In this document: in pieces, positions 33,223-41,893 of the stretch | Layout of the letters: the number at the start of each line of letters is the position of its first letter | How positions within the stretch are numbered: the first letter of the stretch is position 1 | DNA from: an uncultured Saprospiraceae bacterium | Lineage (GTDB): Bacteria > Bacteroidota > Bacteroidia > Chitinophagales > Saprospiraceae | DNA length: 43,888 nt | NCBI GenBank assembly: GCA_937928045.1 | Contig: CALFWO010000023.1 | Coordinates: 1-43,888 of the forward strand | Direction of reading: 5' to 3' | Notes under the pieces: model-generated | Databases searched by the model: none | Told to the model about the DNA's origin: nothing | What the model saw: only the letters and a program-made list of their open reading frames with translations | Made by a program: the position numbers and the translations under genes

Positions 33223-34284
33223 TCAGAATAATTCATATTCAAAATCTGGATTACTTTTAATAACATAATCAATGGATATGTTCTTTTTTTCTTGATCGAT
33301 GCCACCTAGAGTGAAAATCCTTTTAGGAATAGTCAAACTGCTCTCATCAACACCGATCCATTCGTTGTCAAAGACATGAATTGAAGTTAACACCGCTAAT
33401 TTATCATAAGTTTCATCTTCCTCTTTTTTATACGAAAGTTGTTTACACAGTTCAAATCTATTACTTGGCTCGGTTTGATTTAAATGCCTATAGACAAACT
33501 GTTTGTCAAACTCTAGAATCGTTTTTAATTTTTTATATTTCAATCCTTGTGATCCATTTAGAATAAGATTCGCATCAGTGTTCATCAAGGCCAAATCTAA
33601 TTGAATCTTATTAGGGATCATGATTATATCTTTGTTCAATTGAGGAAGCAAATTTAAGATAATCGGTACTTGCTGTTCTTTGACCAATCCGTATTGCATC
33701 GTTTCACTAATGAGTATATCTACTTTTTTCGGATTATTAATTTTGTATTTTGATGCATCTTTACAAATTACACTTTCGATGTAATCCTCAATCTCTAACT
33801 TCTTTATTAGTCGCTTTAAGTATTGACTTGTGGTTTCATTCACCTCCAATAATATAAACTCTAAGTCATTTGATTTGTATTTCGTAAGTAGCGGTAGAAT
33901 GAGTGTGGCGAAAGGACCCGTTCCTGCATATAGAATTCTTGTAGGTTTCTTTTTTTTAGATTGTACTTGTTCAACTGCCTTAAAAACTCCTCTTACGTAT
34001 TGTCTTGTCCGAATTATATCATCAATACACAACGCTGCAAAAGATGAATTTAAAGCAATGCCATTTTGAAAAGAGATGTCTTTTTTGTTAGAAGGATCTT
34101 CTATTATTAATCTGGTTATTTCTAGGAGAACTGATTTGAAATCATGCAATTTGTTTCTCAATGCTAGATAATCAATCTTATCTGACAATATCTCATTTGT
34201 AAGGGTTTCTAGTATATCTCTGAATTTCATTTCGATTGTTGGATTATATTTTACGTTTGGTCTTTCGAATCTCTCGAATTCCAA
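33223..34284 (-). CDS. class I SAM-dependent methyltransferase, PRMT-like
   Basis: This protein of up to 353 residues has a class I methyltransferase core from residue ~115: motif I RILYAGTGPFATLILPLL, an acidic end of beta-2 (LLEVNE, Glu147), then CKDASKY and VDILISETMQYGLVKE. The last block resembles the double-E region of protein arginine methyltransferases (SExMGYxLxxE), with E194 and E203 as candidates. A helical N-terminal segment and a beta-rich C-terminal part also fit a PRMT-like layout. The substrate is unknown. The start is uncertain: TTG at 34284 is the earliest possible (an in-frame TGA lies just upstream), and ATG at 34230 is the alternative. It ends in TGA, unusual in this window. 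Confidence 0.6.
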   Translation of the reverse strand: MEFERFERPNVKYNPTIEMKFRDILETLTNEILSDKIDYLALRNKLHDFKSVLLEITRLIIEDPSNKKDISFQNGIALNSSFAALCIDDIIRTRQYVRGVFKAVEQVQSKKKKPTRILYAGTGPFATLILPLLTKYKSNDLEFILLEVNETTSQYLKRLIKKLEIEDYIESVICKDASKYKINNPKKVDILISETMQYGLVKEQQVPIILNLLPQLNKDIIMIPNKIQLDLALMNTDANLILNGSQGLKYKKLKTILEFDKQFVYRHLNQTEPSNRFELCKQLSYKKEEDETYDKLAVLTSIHVFDNEWIGVDESSLTIPKRIFTLGGIDQEKKNISIDYVIKSNPDFEYELF

Positions 34285-34355
34285 GATATTTTCACTTCAA
34301 ATCTGCTTGATACGGTCATCTCAACTTCTCCGGGCAATATTTTATTTTTAAATGT

Positions 34356-35621
34356 TTAAAGTTCAATTCGCTCCTCCTCCAATTCTTCCACAATCAATTG
34401 ATCTACCACGGCCTCAAAGAATCCTAGTGTCTGTTGCATGGAAAAATCACCCATTCTACCAAATCTATGATTCGCAGAATTTTTCACAATTACCAAATCC
34501 ATTTTAGGATAAATGTAAATGTATTGATTGTAGATTCCTCGAGCCATGAAAGCACCGTCGCCATTCGGTGGAATCCACCACTGGTATCCATATCCAAATT
34601 CAAGCTTATTAGCGCTGTTGGGATTGGCGCCTGGCATTAAATGTGGTGCATCGGGAGTAATCGAATGCTGGACCCAATTCGCTGGCACCAACTGTTGTTC
34701 ATTGTACTTCCCATTTTTTAAATATAAATATCCAAACTTGGCATAGTCTCGAAGAGTAACATTCAATCCGCCTAAAGCCATTTCCATCCCATCATTATCA
34801 ATTGCCCATTGTGCATCATGCTCCATGCCTAACGGATCCCAAATTTTTTCTTGCAAATAGGCGGTCAAGGTTTTTCCTGTGATTCTTTTTAGTAACATGC
34901 CCAATACTTGCGTATCAATACTGACATAATGATTGAAGGTGCCAGGCTCTTTTTCTCGAACCAAACTTTTACAAAAGTCATCCAAAGAGCTACCCAACGC
35001 AAAGCTTCTTCCGAACCGATTGATGTCGGAATTAAAATCAACATAGTCTTCATTGAAGCGAACACCAGAACTCATTTGCAAAATATCTTTGATCCGTACA
35101 CCATCATAACCGGATCCTGTCAGTTCAGGAACATACTTGGTGATGGGTTCTTCTATGCTTTCGAAAAGTCCTTCTTCCAGCGCTATACCTACCATTGCTG
35201 ATACAAATGATTTTGCGACTGACCATGAAATATGTGTCGTCGTTTCAGTATGCCCATTGTAGTATGATTCATGTTGAATACTATCACGATGTAAAATAAG
35301 CAAACCTGTTGTCCGAGTTTCCTCTAAGTAATCAGAAGTACTCATCGTTTTGTTGCGATAGGCTATGGAAGCCGGTAATTCCATATTTCCTTTCGGAAAT
35401 TGGTAAGGACTTACAGACTTTGTCAAGCTATTGTACGGAAAGTAGTCCTCTAAATGCAGGAAGTTGTTAACGATATTTTCTTCATCAAATAAAGAGTTGA
35501 CACGCAGTAATCTGTCGATTCGATTGTAGTTCAGCGCAATGAGTAACATGACGATTCCTAGTAAGGCCAATGCTCCATATCCTAGTTTTCTCAATATCTT
35601 TCGTGGCATAGTATTGTACAT
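34356..35621 (-). CDS. membrane-anchored serine hydrolase of the beta-lactamase/NylB family
   Basis: This 421-residue protein has an N-terminal membrane anchor (YGALALLGIVMLLIAL) and a class C beta-lactamase-like domain. The nucleophile motif SxxK is SVAK at 134-137, the YxS motif is YVS at 232-234, and LGGLNVTLRDYAKFGYLYL is typical of the 6-aminohexanoate-dimer hydrolase/esterase branch. It probably faces the periplasm. Its substrate could be an ester, amide or D-amino-acid peptide; it need not confer antibiotic resistance. ATG at 35621 is used; MPRKIL at 35609 is also possible. Confidence 0.85.
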   Translation of the reverse strand: MYNTMPRKILRKLGYGALALLGIVMLLIALNYNRIDRLLRVNSLFDEENIVNNFLHLEDYFPYNSLTKSVSPYQFPKGNMELPASIAYRNKTMSTSDYLEETRTTGLLILHRDSIQHESYYNGHTETTTHISWSVAKSFVSAMVGIALEEGLFESIEEPITKYVPELTGSGYDGVRIKDILQMSSGVRFNEDYVDFNSDINRFGRSFALGSSLDDFCKSLVREKEPGTFNHYVSIDTQVLGMLLKRITGKTLTAYLQEKIWDPLGMEHDAQWAIDNDGMEMALGGLNVTLRDYAKFGYLYLKNGKYNEQQLVPANWVQHSITPDAPHLMPGANPNSANKLEFGYGYQWWIPPNGDGAFMARGIYNQYIYIYPKMDLVIVKNSANHRFGRMGDFSMQQTLGFFEAVVDQLIVEELEEERIEL

Positions 35622-35871
35622 TTAGATGACTCAAAGTGCTAAACTTAGCAGCCAAAGTTTTGTCATTGCAAGTAAAGTACAAAAGTTATCAGGAAACTTG
35701 GTTGGGATTTATAAATTAAATCATAGCTCAATACGAAGCTCGCTTACCCAAATATTTTTCATATCAACTACAAAAACTGTAGCAGAATTATTTCAGAACA
35801 AGTTCAAGAAAATGTTCCACTACAGTTCTTAAAAAAGGAAAGGTTGAGACCGACGTTTTGTGATTTAAACG

Positions 35872-36330
35872 CTAATTAATGCCAACAAAAATATCTACTT
35901 CAGCGTTATTTGGATTCTGCGCCTTGGCCCCATAAACTTCAAAATCAGCAACATAAGTTCGGTTCAATCCTTTTGCAAATATTTCTTCCCAGGTACCATA
36001 AACAGCCCCTTGAGCTAAGTCACCTACGCAAACAAATTTCTCGTATTGACCACCTTCAAATGATTGACCAATCATGCCTTTGGGGATATTGTCCAAGGAA
36101 GAAACTTTGCATCCCAAAATGGTATCGTAAGGTTGAGTATTGTCGCCTTCGTAGTTGGTGTAGATAGAATAGATCTCATCACTAGTTTTTGCTGGAATTT
36201 GTGCTGCGATGTCCTCTGACATAAATTTGGCCCAAAGTTTTCCAATGTCTTGAGCAGATTGTCCGTTTAAATTTGAAGTTTTTACTTTGATTCCGATGAC
36301 CATGAAAGGCTTGATAGCTGTTGTTTGCAT
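35872..36330 (-). CDS. stand-alone GyrI-like (AraC effector-binding) domain protein
   Basis: The product from ATG 36330 (MQTTAIKPFMVIGIKVKTSN) is a 152-residue single domain of the GyrI/SOUL-like small-molecule-binding family: LWAKFMSEDIAAQIP, EIYSIYTNYEGD, YDTILGCKVSSLDNIPKGM, EKFVCVGD and FEVYGAKAQNPNNAEVDIFVGI. Such domains bind drugs or other small ligands, usually as the sensor half of AraC/MerR regulators. An open frame runs upstream to 36456 but overlaps the regulator gene and does not look conserved. The WYL-type regulator gene lies 88 bases upstream on the same strand, so they may form one regulatory unit. Confidence 0.8.
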   Translation of the reverse strand: MQTTAIKPFMVIGIKVKTSNLNGQSAQDIGKLWAKFMSEDIAAQIPAKTSDEIYSIYTNYEGDNTQPYDTILGCKVSSLDNIPKGMIGQSFEGGQYEKFVCVGDLAQGAVYGTWEEIFAKGLNRTYVADFEVYGAKAQNPNNAEVDIFVGIN

Positions 36331-36418
36331 TTTTCTAAATTTTGTGAGACGGTCATTTTTGATCATCTCTTTGTTATTCGATATTGCAAAGGTATTGGCA
36401 CCTACTGTCAACGGTATG

Positions 36419-37129
36419 TCAGGGGTTACTTTCCCATCTTTTTTTGGCTTGCACAAAGTATTCCTTTAGCGTCATTTGATGTGGTTCAAACTGCTCTGAC
36501 AGGATGCTAATGGATTCCATGCAATCTAACCTAAACGACCTAAACTCATTACGCAGCCTACAATGTGCAATCAAAATCCAATTGTCTTGCGTGTGCAAAA
36601 GTGCAAATGGTTCGATTTTTCGCTGACTAGATTTTTTTTGTAAAGAAGTATATTTAAGATCTATAATTTGATAGTTGGTAATAGCCGATTGAATGCGAAT
36701 CAAGTGATCACTCGTTTGTTCGGCAGCAGCGTGGCTACGAATGATTAATCGCTGTGTCAATAGTTCCGTTTTGCCCTTTTGAGTATATTTTAAAACCGCC
36801 TTTATTTTTTCTATTGCCTTTCCATATTCATCGGCCAAAGATTGATCCTTGTTCTTCGCAATAATTTGTTCTGCCGTAATCAAGGCATTCGCTTCCTGCT
36901 CTGTAAACATGACTGGCGGTAATTTATAACCTTCCAAAATGGTATAGCCTTTTCCTTCCTCGGTGACGATTGGGATACCTGATTTTTCCAAAGTCCGAAT
37001 GTCTCGATACACCGTTCTTATACTTACATCATGCTTATCCGCGATTTCACGCGCCGTCACCAACCGCTTCGATTGTAATTGTGTAAGAATTGCTGTTAAA
37101 CGTGCTAACCTTGGTTTGTCTTCGGACAT
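36419..37129 (-). CDS. YafY-type HTH/WYL-domain transcriptional regulator
   Basis: This 236-residue regulator has an N-terminal DeoR-like winged helix (ARLTAILTQLQSKRLVTAREIADKHDVSIRTVYRDIRTLEKSGIPIVTEEGKGYTI), the linker GYKLPPVMFTEQEANALITAEQII and a C-terminal WYL domain (IDLKYTSLQKKSSQRKIEPFALLHTQDNWILIAHCRLRNEFRSFRLDCM). WYL domains bind ligands, often nucleic-acid or nucleotide-related. The frame extends upstream to 37186, but I chose MSEDKPRL at 37129 because the HTH starts there. The gene ends in TGA and is followed by the GyrI-like gene. Confidence 0.87.
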   Translation of the reverse strand: MSEDKPRLARLTAILTQLQSKRLVTAREIADKHDVSIRTVYRDIRTLEKSGIPIVTEEGKGYTILEGYKLPPVMFTEQEANALITAEQIIAKNKDQSLADEYGKAIEKIKAVLKYTQKGKTELLTQRLIIRSHAAAEQTSDHLIRIQSAITNYQIIDLKYTSLQKKSSQRKIEPFALLHTQDNWILIAHCRLRNEFRSFRLDCMESISILSEQFEPHQMTLKEYFVQAKKRWESNP

Positions 37130-37212
37130 TTTGTGGGAATTGGGTTTTGTTGTCACCAAAGTACGAGAAAATATTTGATGAGGCATGATCTAATATTTGA
37201 AAAGGATTTAGG

Positions 37213-37233
37213 GAAAACATTGAAGGTGATCAA
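37213..37233 (+). promoter_or_regulatory. second copy of the dispersed motif (TTGAAGGTGATCAA core)
   Basis: GAAAACA followed by TTGAAGGTGATCAA, nine of ten positions of the FNR-type TTGAT-N4-ATCAA box. It lies in the divergent gap between the WYL regulator and the 1175-residue protein gene, about 85 bases upstream of the regulator start. Elsewhere this gap (37130-37485) is A+T-rich, with no clear consensus promoter. Confidence 0.4.
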
Positions 37234-37485
37234 TCTTATTTTTTACATCGATCCTGTTTTTAATCAAACATTTATTGGATTGAAAATATATTTCGACGTT
37301 AAAAAAAAATATCGAATTATTTATTAGAACACCTTTCTAATTTATACTGCAATTTAAATCGAGTAAAAGTACGTTATATTTTACTTTGAGTTTCTTGTAA
37401 CATTGTCAGCATAGATATTCAATGAAATTTCTTAGCTAGTTACAGAATTTTAACTCTAAAAAACCATTTTCAAAAAACCAGTAAT

Positions 37486-40400
37486 ATGCAAAATCAAGAC
37501 AACAGTTTAGTAGCAGTCAGTTCCAGGCTAATGGAAAATTATCACGTAGGAAGTCCAGTATCTGCAGGAACCCAAATTGCAACCTTTAAAAATCGTGATG
37601 GCCAAGTTGAAGTGCTCTCAATTGGTGAAAATTTTAAGCTATATAATTTTTATCCTGATCCAGAAAAAGATACCGGATGGAGCAGTATTGAAGTGCCGCT
37701 TCCTGAGGGCACTGAAGCTTTAGAAATTGTTACAGGAACAGCGCTAGATAATTCGCCAGTTGCCTTGGTTAGATATAAAAACGTTAAGAACAACGATAAT
37801 TTCATCACAATTCCTGTTATCGGTTTTATCCGTACTGGAGCACCTGGCACTGCATTTTCAATCGCGGAATTAACATCAGATGTTATCGGAAAAAATGCAT
37901 GTGTAAGATCTAAACCTATGTCTTTGAGAGTTTATCAGGATGCTGATATTGCTCAATTTGGAATCAGTTTTTATACCTCTGATATCGACAGTAATCCTGA
38001 CTATTTCCAAGTTAATTTTGAATCCAATGATGGGGTGAATATGTTGTCAGTTAAAAATTCACTTTACTTTTTTGAGAATAAAGATTGGTCGATTCTTAAA
38101 TGTAATTATCCAGAAAATATATCTCCTCATCCACTTATTTCTACCGTTTATATCGAGAATTATAAACCCTTTTTTATTACAGATCGTAACTACCGGAATG
38201 CTTTTTACTTTGGCGAAATTTGTAACAAGATTGCTAACATAAGTAAGCCAAATGTATTGTTGGGGATCAAACAATCAGATAGTTGTCTTGTTTATATGAA
38301 GAGTGAATTCGGATCTGATGCTATAGTTGTACCAATAACCAATTCGCCCAAAAATATTCCTATAAAAGACGTAGTGGGAACAACCAATCATTTGGGTAGG
38401 CCTCAGGCTTTTGTAATTGGAGAAGATGGCCATGTTTATTCATCGGAGAGTACTAGTGAGAATGATTTGAGTTGGTCTGAACTTATAATTATTAATAATG
38501 CACATACATTTGAACATCTTGCTGTCTCTAAGGCCGCAGATGGAGTACCCAATCTTTTTGCAGTAACTAGTAATGGTGAGCTTATTAGAATTTATCGAGA
38601 TCCAACTACCACCAAATGGTTTTCTGAATTGGTGGAATATGAAGCTAAAGTGCATAGAGAAGTAGAAGCCTTTGATTCTTACAGTACTGAAATAACTGTT
38701 TTTGATAAAGGAGGGTTACTCCGCCCTCAGGCTAAAGTTAAAATATGGAGTTCTGGGAATGATAACCTAATGATCAATGGTAAAGGTTATATTCTAAATG
38801 CTGAGAAGCCGATTGAAGTCTTGACGAACGGAGCAGGAATGGTGACCATTGCAAATAAAACCAATGAAATAGCGACCTCCATTATTCATGTTTGGACAGA
38901 ATTTATGGACGAGCATAAGGGCGTCGCGATTCAGTCCAACGGTTATTTGCAAGATGATTTTAAAGATTTGACTGGCGAAAAACTACTTGCTGCAAATGGA
39001 AGTAATGGACAATTGCTAAAAGGAAAATTTAGAGATCAAGCTGCGGCCAATAGTCTAGCCGAAGCCCTAAATAGTTCAATGGATGTATTACACGCATCTA
39101 GTCAGGCTTATTTCAATACTCAGTTTGATAATTATAGCCATGTAATATCTGGTGCAAAATGTCATCATGTATATTCTCAACAATTTGGAAAACCTCATGC
39201 GATTAATTTTAGTCAGGCAAATATTGGAAGTTGGCAATTGTTATTTAATGAACAAGGTCTTCCAGTTTATACCAAGCTTACAGAAAATGAGGCCCAATTG
39301 GCTATACATCAGCGTACCACTGCATATGCCAACATCGAGAGCTTAGGATGGTTTGGAATTGACTGGGGAGGATTATGGCAAAAGATCAAGGCCGGTGTTG
39401 CAAAAATTGTTGAAGTAGTTGTTACACCTATAGTTAATGCCGTTCAGAATGCAGTTACTGTATTGGTGGACGGAGTTAAATATATATGGAATGGAATTGT
39501 CACCATGGTAGAACAAGTATTCCAGTCAGTTAGTGCTTTTTTCCATAAAGTGGGAGTTGTATTCAAAGATATCGTTCATTGGTTGGGGACAGTATTTAAT
39601 TTAAAAAATATTCAACGGACGAAAGAGGCCGTAGGGCATTCGGTGCTCACCATGGTCGATTTTGTAGATGATGTCGTAGGAATTGTTAAAACTAGATTTG
39701 TTGATAAAAATATTACGGCTTTTAGAAATAATATTTCAAGTTCCATTGATGCTTATATTCAACAATTGTTGCCTGGTGAAGGGATGGGTGCAATTGGAGA
39801 AAAGAATGGTGGAAGTATTAAGAAAAACCAAGCGCACAAAGCGGAGCATAATTTAATTTTGAATCCACTGATTAACAACAATAAAAAAATACAAGAGTAT
39901 CAAGTACCAATTATTAGTGGCCTAGAGCAATTATTGGGTTTGGTTGATCGAATATCCAATGATTTCGAAGCAGCGGACGCCTTTAAAGATGCTGCCAAAT
40001 ACTTCTCGGAAATTGGAGAAAAACCTGATCAATTTTTGGAACTGGCGATGGCAGCCTTGTTAGATGTTGTTAAAGGAATTGCCCTCTTTGCAATAGATAT
40101 TGTTCAAGCTTTAGTGGATGCGATTTTTGAAGCCATACATGCTATTATTGCTGGAATTAAAGCGGCCTTAACCAGTCATATTTATATCCCAGTAGTTTCT
40201 GAAATTTACAAATTAATGCACGGAGGAGAAGAATTGAATATTAGCTTCTTGGATATAATGTCTATTGTTATTGCCGTTCCAACAACGGTATTTTGTACTG
40301 CCATATCTGGCAAAGCACCATTTCCGGATGAAGCTTCACTTACGGAATTCAAACAGTTTGTAACTGTTGATACCATGCGTGCGAAAACTGGGTTGGGATC

Positions 40401-41013
40401 AATGTCTAAAAAACTAGTTGCATTCTCTGAAGAAAAGCTACATGATTTTGGCAAATTTTTTAATTGGATGAGCGGATTTAATTATGCCATTACCGGTTTG
40501 TTGAAGCCTGCAGTAGATTTGTGGGCCATAGGTGATATGAAGGCTGGAATACACCATGATCCAGGACTTGCTGCCATTTCTAAAATGGAGTGCACCTTGA
40601 CATGGGCTGGTTTGGTAACTTCCTTTCCATGGGCCGTTGAAGCGGACGTCGAGCCAATTTGTGAATCTGGCACTCCGGAGAATTTTGATATGGTTTGTTG
40701 GTTTGTTGAAGTATTGGGCGATGGTGTCATGGATACCATATTTTGTATTGTTGAACCAGAAGGAAGAAAAGAATCTGCGATTACATCTATTTGGGGAGGT
40801 ATACAGTTGGTTTTTAATGCGATACTCGCGGCGAAAGACCCGGATAAAGCATACAATATTGCCAAAGCTTTTCCTAATATTTTTTCAGGAGTACGCTACA
40901 TCACTTCTCAGCAAAGTAACCCGTATGTAATAGCAGGCCTCTCCGGAATTATTGTAATGGTCGACATGAGTTGCAATTGGGTATTGAGCGGTTTTAATTT
41001 TAAGCAAGCCTAA
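37486..41013 (+). CDS. very large protein with propeller-like N-terminus and hydrophobic helical core
   Basis: 1175 residues without a signal peptide; no family name recognised. Residues ~1-400 are beta-rich with repeated blade-like blocks (IATFKNRDGQVEVLSIGENFKLY, PQAFVIGEDGHVYSS, PNLFAVTSNGELIRIY), suggesting a beta-propeller. Residues ~400-475 look like an Ig-type beta-sandwich (AKVKIWSSGNDNLMINGKGYIL). Residues ~620-700 form long, aromatic-rich amphipathic helices (WFGIDWGGLWQKIKAGVAKIV, then VKYIWNGIVTMVEQVFQSVSAFF) followed by NLKNIQRTKEAV. A second hydrophobic helical tract spans ~848-950, and the C-terminus is also hydrophobic. From memory, unnamed large proteins of actinobacteria and fungi share a similar W-rich/RTKE core (unverified). 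Lectin-like binding plus membrane insertion is only an inference. The gene is monocistronic. Confidence 0.6.
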   Translation: MQNQDNSLVAVSSRLMENYHVGSPVSAGTQIATFKNRDGQVEVLSIGENFKLYNFYPDPEKDTGWSSIEVPLPEGTEALEIVTGTALDNSPVALVRYKNVKNNDNFITIPVIGFIRTGAPGTAFSIAELTSDVIGKNACVRSKPMSLRVYQDADIAQFGISFYTSDIDSNPDYFQVNFESNDGVNMLSVKNSLYFFENKDWSILKCNYPENISPHPLISTVYIENYKPFFITDRNYRNAFYFGEICNKIANISKPNVLLGIKQSDSCLVYMKSEFGSDAIVVPITNSPKNIPIKDVVGTTNHLGRPQAFVIGEDGHVYSSESTSENDLSWSELIIINNAHTFEHLAVSKAADGVPNLFAVTSNGELIRIYRDPTTTKWFSELVEYEAKVHREVEAFDSYSTEITVFDKGGLLRPQAKVKIWSSGNDNLMINGKGYILNAEKPIEVLTNGAGMVTIANKTNEIATSIIHVWTEFMDEHKGVAIQSNGYLQDDFKDLTGEKLLAANGSNGQLLKGKFRDQAAANSLAEALNSSMDVLHASSQAYFNTQFDNYSHVISGAKCHHVYSQQFGKPHAINFSQANIGSWQLLFNEQGLPVYTKLTENEAQLAIHQRTTAYANIESLGWFGIDWGGLWQKIKAGVAKIVEVVVTPIVNAVQNAVTVLVDGVKYIWNGIVTMVEQVFQSVSAFFHKVGVVFKDIVHWLGTVFNLKNIQRTKEAVGHSVLTMVDFVDDVVGIVKTRFVDKNITAFRNNISSSIDAYIQQLLPGEGMGAIGEKNGGSIKKNQAHKAEHNLILNPLINNNKKIQEYQVPIISGLEQLLGLVDRISNDFEAADAFKDAAKYFSEIGEKPDQFLELAMAALLDVVKGIALFAIDIVQALVDAIFEAIHAIIAGIKAALTSHIYIPVVSEIYKLMHGGEELNISFLDIMSIVIAVPTTVFCTAISGKAPFPDEASLTEFKQFVTVDTMRAKTGLGSMSKKLVAFSEEKLHDFGKFFNWMSGFNYAITGLLKPAVDLWAIGDMKAGIHHDPGLAAISKMECTLTWAGLVTSFPWAVEADVEPICESGTPENFDMVCWFVEVLGDGVMDTIFCIVEPEGRKESAITSIWGGIQLVFNAILAAKDPDKAYNIAKAFPNIFSGVRYITSQQSNPYVIAGLSGIIVMVDMSCNWVLSGFNFKQA

Positions 41014-41041
41014 AGTCAATTGTATTTTAAATCTCGTTCAT

Positions 41042-41076
41042 AAGCTCTACAAGTTTTAATGCTTGTAGAGCTTTTT
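41042..41076 (+). terminator. strong intrinsic terminator after the 1175-residue protein gene
   Basis: AAGCTCTACAAG (41042-41053) pairs perfectly with CTTGTAGAGCTT (41062-41073) around a TTTTAATG loop and continues into a T-run. It begins 28 bases after the stop codon. Confidence 0.92.
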
Positions 41077-41093
41077 CTTTATTTTGAGAATTA

Positions 41094-41116
41094 GAAAAAA
41101 CATTGAACGTGATCAA
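41094..41116 (+). promoter_or_regulatory. third copy of the dispersed motif (TTGAACGTGATCAA core)
   Basis: GAAAAAACA followed by TTGAACGTGATCAA. Unlike the other two intergenic copies it lies between the 3' ends of convergent genes (12 bases beyond the stop of the small membrane-protein gene), where a promoter is not expected. This weakens a simple transcription-factor interpretation. Confidence 0.4.
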
Positions 41117-41128
41117 TCCAAGTTTCTA

Positions 41129-41371
41129 TCAAGCAGCATTGTTTCCGATCATAACTGAGAATAGGATTACAAATACTATAGGGAAAATAGCCCCGGAGAA
41201 TATAGAACCGAGACCCATTGCAATTGTTCCGCCAATGCCGCAGACCACTGATAAGACATATATCAAGATGGAATAAAGGCCCAACTTTTTGGTGGTTGTT
41301 TTATTTCGATTGATTAATATAAATAAGAGAATAAAAATCAATGGTCCACCGAATCCAATTAATGCTGCCAT
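41129..41371 (-). CDS. small hydrophobic membrane protein
   Basis: This 80-residue protein is almost entirely hydrophobic, with two to three probable helices (MAALIGFGGPLIFILLFILI, LYSILIYVLSVVCGIGGTIAMGL, AIFPIVFVILFSVMIG) split by a basic NRNKTTTKK loop. No known domain is recognised. A good ATG start, the helix/loop pattern and lack of overlap support a real gene, though it ends in the less common TGA. Function unknown. Confidence 0.55.
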   Translation of the reverse strand: MAALIGFGGPLIFILLFILINRNKTTTKKLGLYSILIYVLSVVCGIGGTIAMGLGSIFSGAIFPIVFVILFSVMIGNNAA

Positions 41372-41459
41372 GGTATAAGTATATGATAGTTTAGAAATTG
41401 TAAAATTATTAGATCAACGTTGTAATCGCCGTTGCTCCATGCAAATAATATATTTTTCA

Positions 41460-41852
41460 TTAAAGCTTCAATTTATTCACCGTTGCCCAATCTAGTCCGC
41501 CATGGGCCATTTTGTTTTCGATTTGAAATGATTTCAAAGCAGCCTTTGTTGTGTCACCAAAAGTAACTTGGTTGTTTTCCGTCTGGGCTATGTTGTATCC
41601 TCTGCGTTGAAGATCCAATTGCAATTGCTTAATTAATGCCTTATTGATATCCATTGGGCAAATGGTTTCCACCCATCGGAATTCTCTGTTAAGTCTCATG
41701 TTGGTATAGCACTTACCGGGAAGACCCTGAGGCGTTTCATTAGAAGGTGTATCTAAATAAATTTGTTCAGTGTTGGTTGGCCAAGACTGTGTCGTCTTGT
41801 TTGATGCAGTGCAAGCTGAAAAAAAGAGGGGTATTAGCAAGAGATATTTCAT
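41460..41852 (-). CDS. lipoprotein with peptidoglycan-binding-like domain
   Basis: This 130-residue protein has a short lipoprotein signal (MKYLLLIPLFFSAC, lipidated Cys14) and a variable linker with two further Cys in GKCYTNMRLNREFRWVETIC. Its C-terminal ~60 residues resemble a PG_binding_1 domain (LIKQLQLDLQRRGYNIAQTENNQVTFGDTTKAALKSFQIEN...GGLDWATVNKL). It may attach the outer membrane to peptidoglycan or modulate a wall enzyme. It lies 41 bases upstream of no obvious partner except the YcxB-like gene transcribed in the same direction before it. Confidence 0.75.
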   Translation of the reverse strand: MKYLLLIPLFFSACTASNKTTQSWPTNTEQIYLDTPSNETPQGLPGKCYTNMRLNREFRWVETICPMDINKALIKQLQLDLQRRGYNIAQTENNQVTFGDTTKAALKSFQIENKMAHGGLDWATVNKLKL

Positions 41853-41893
41853 GATTGAACTTATTTTTCGTCAAGGTATGAATTTTGTTAAAA

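Noticed and set aside
36331-36456. Extended start of the GyrI-like gene overlapping the WYL regulator
   Set aside because: The extra residues are unlike the family and overlap the regulator's 3' end; the ATG at 36330 begins the domain exactly.
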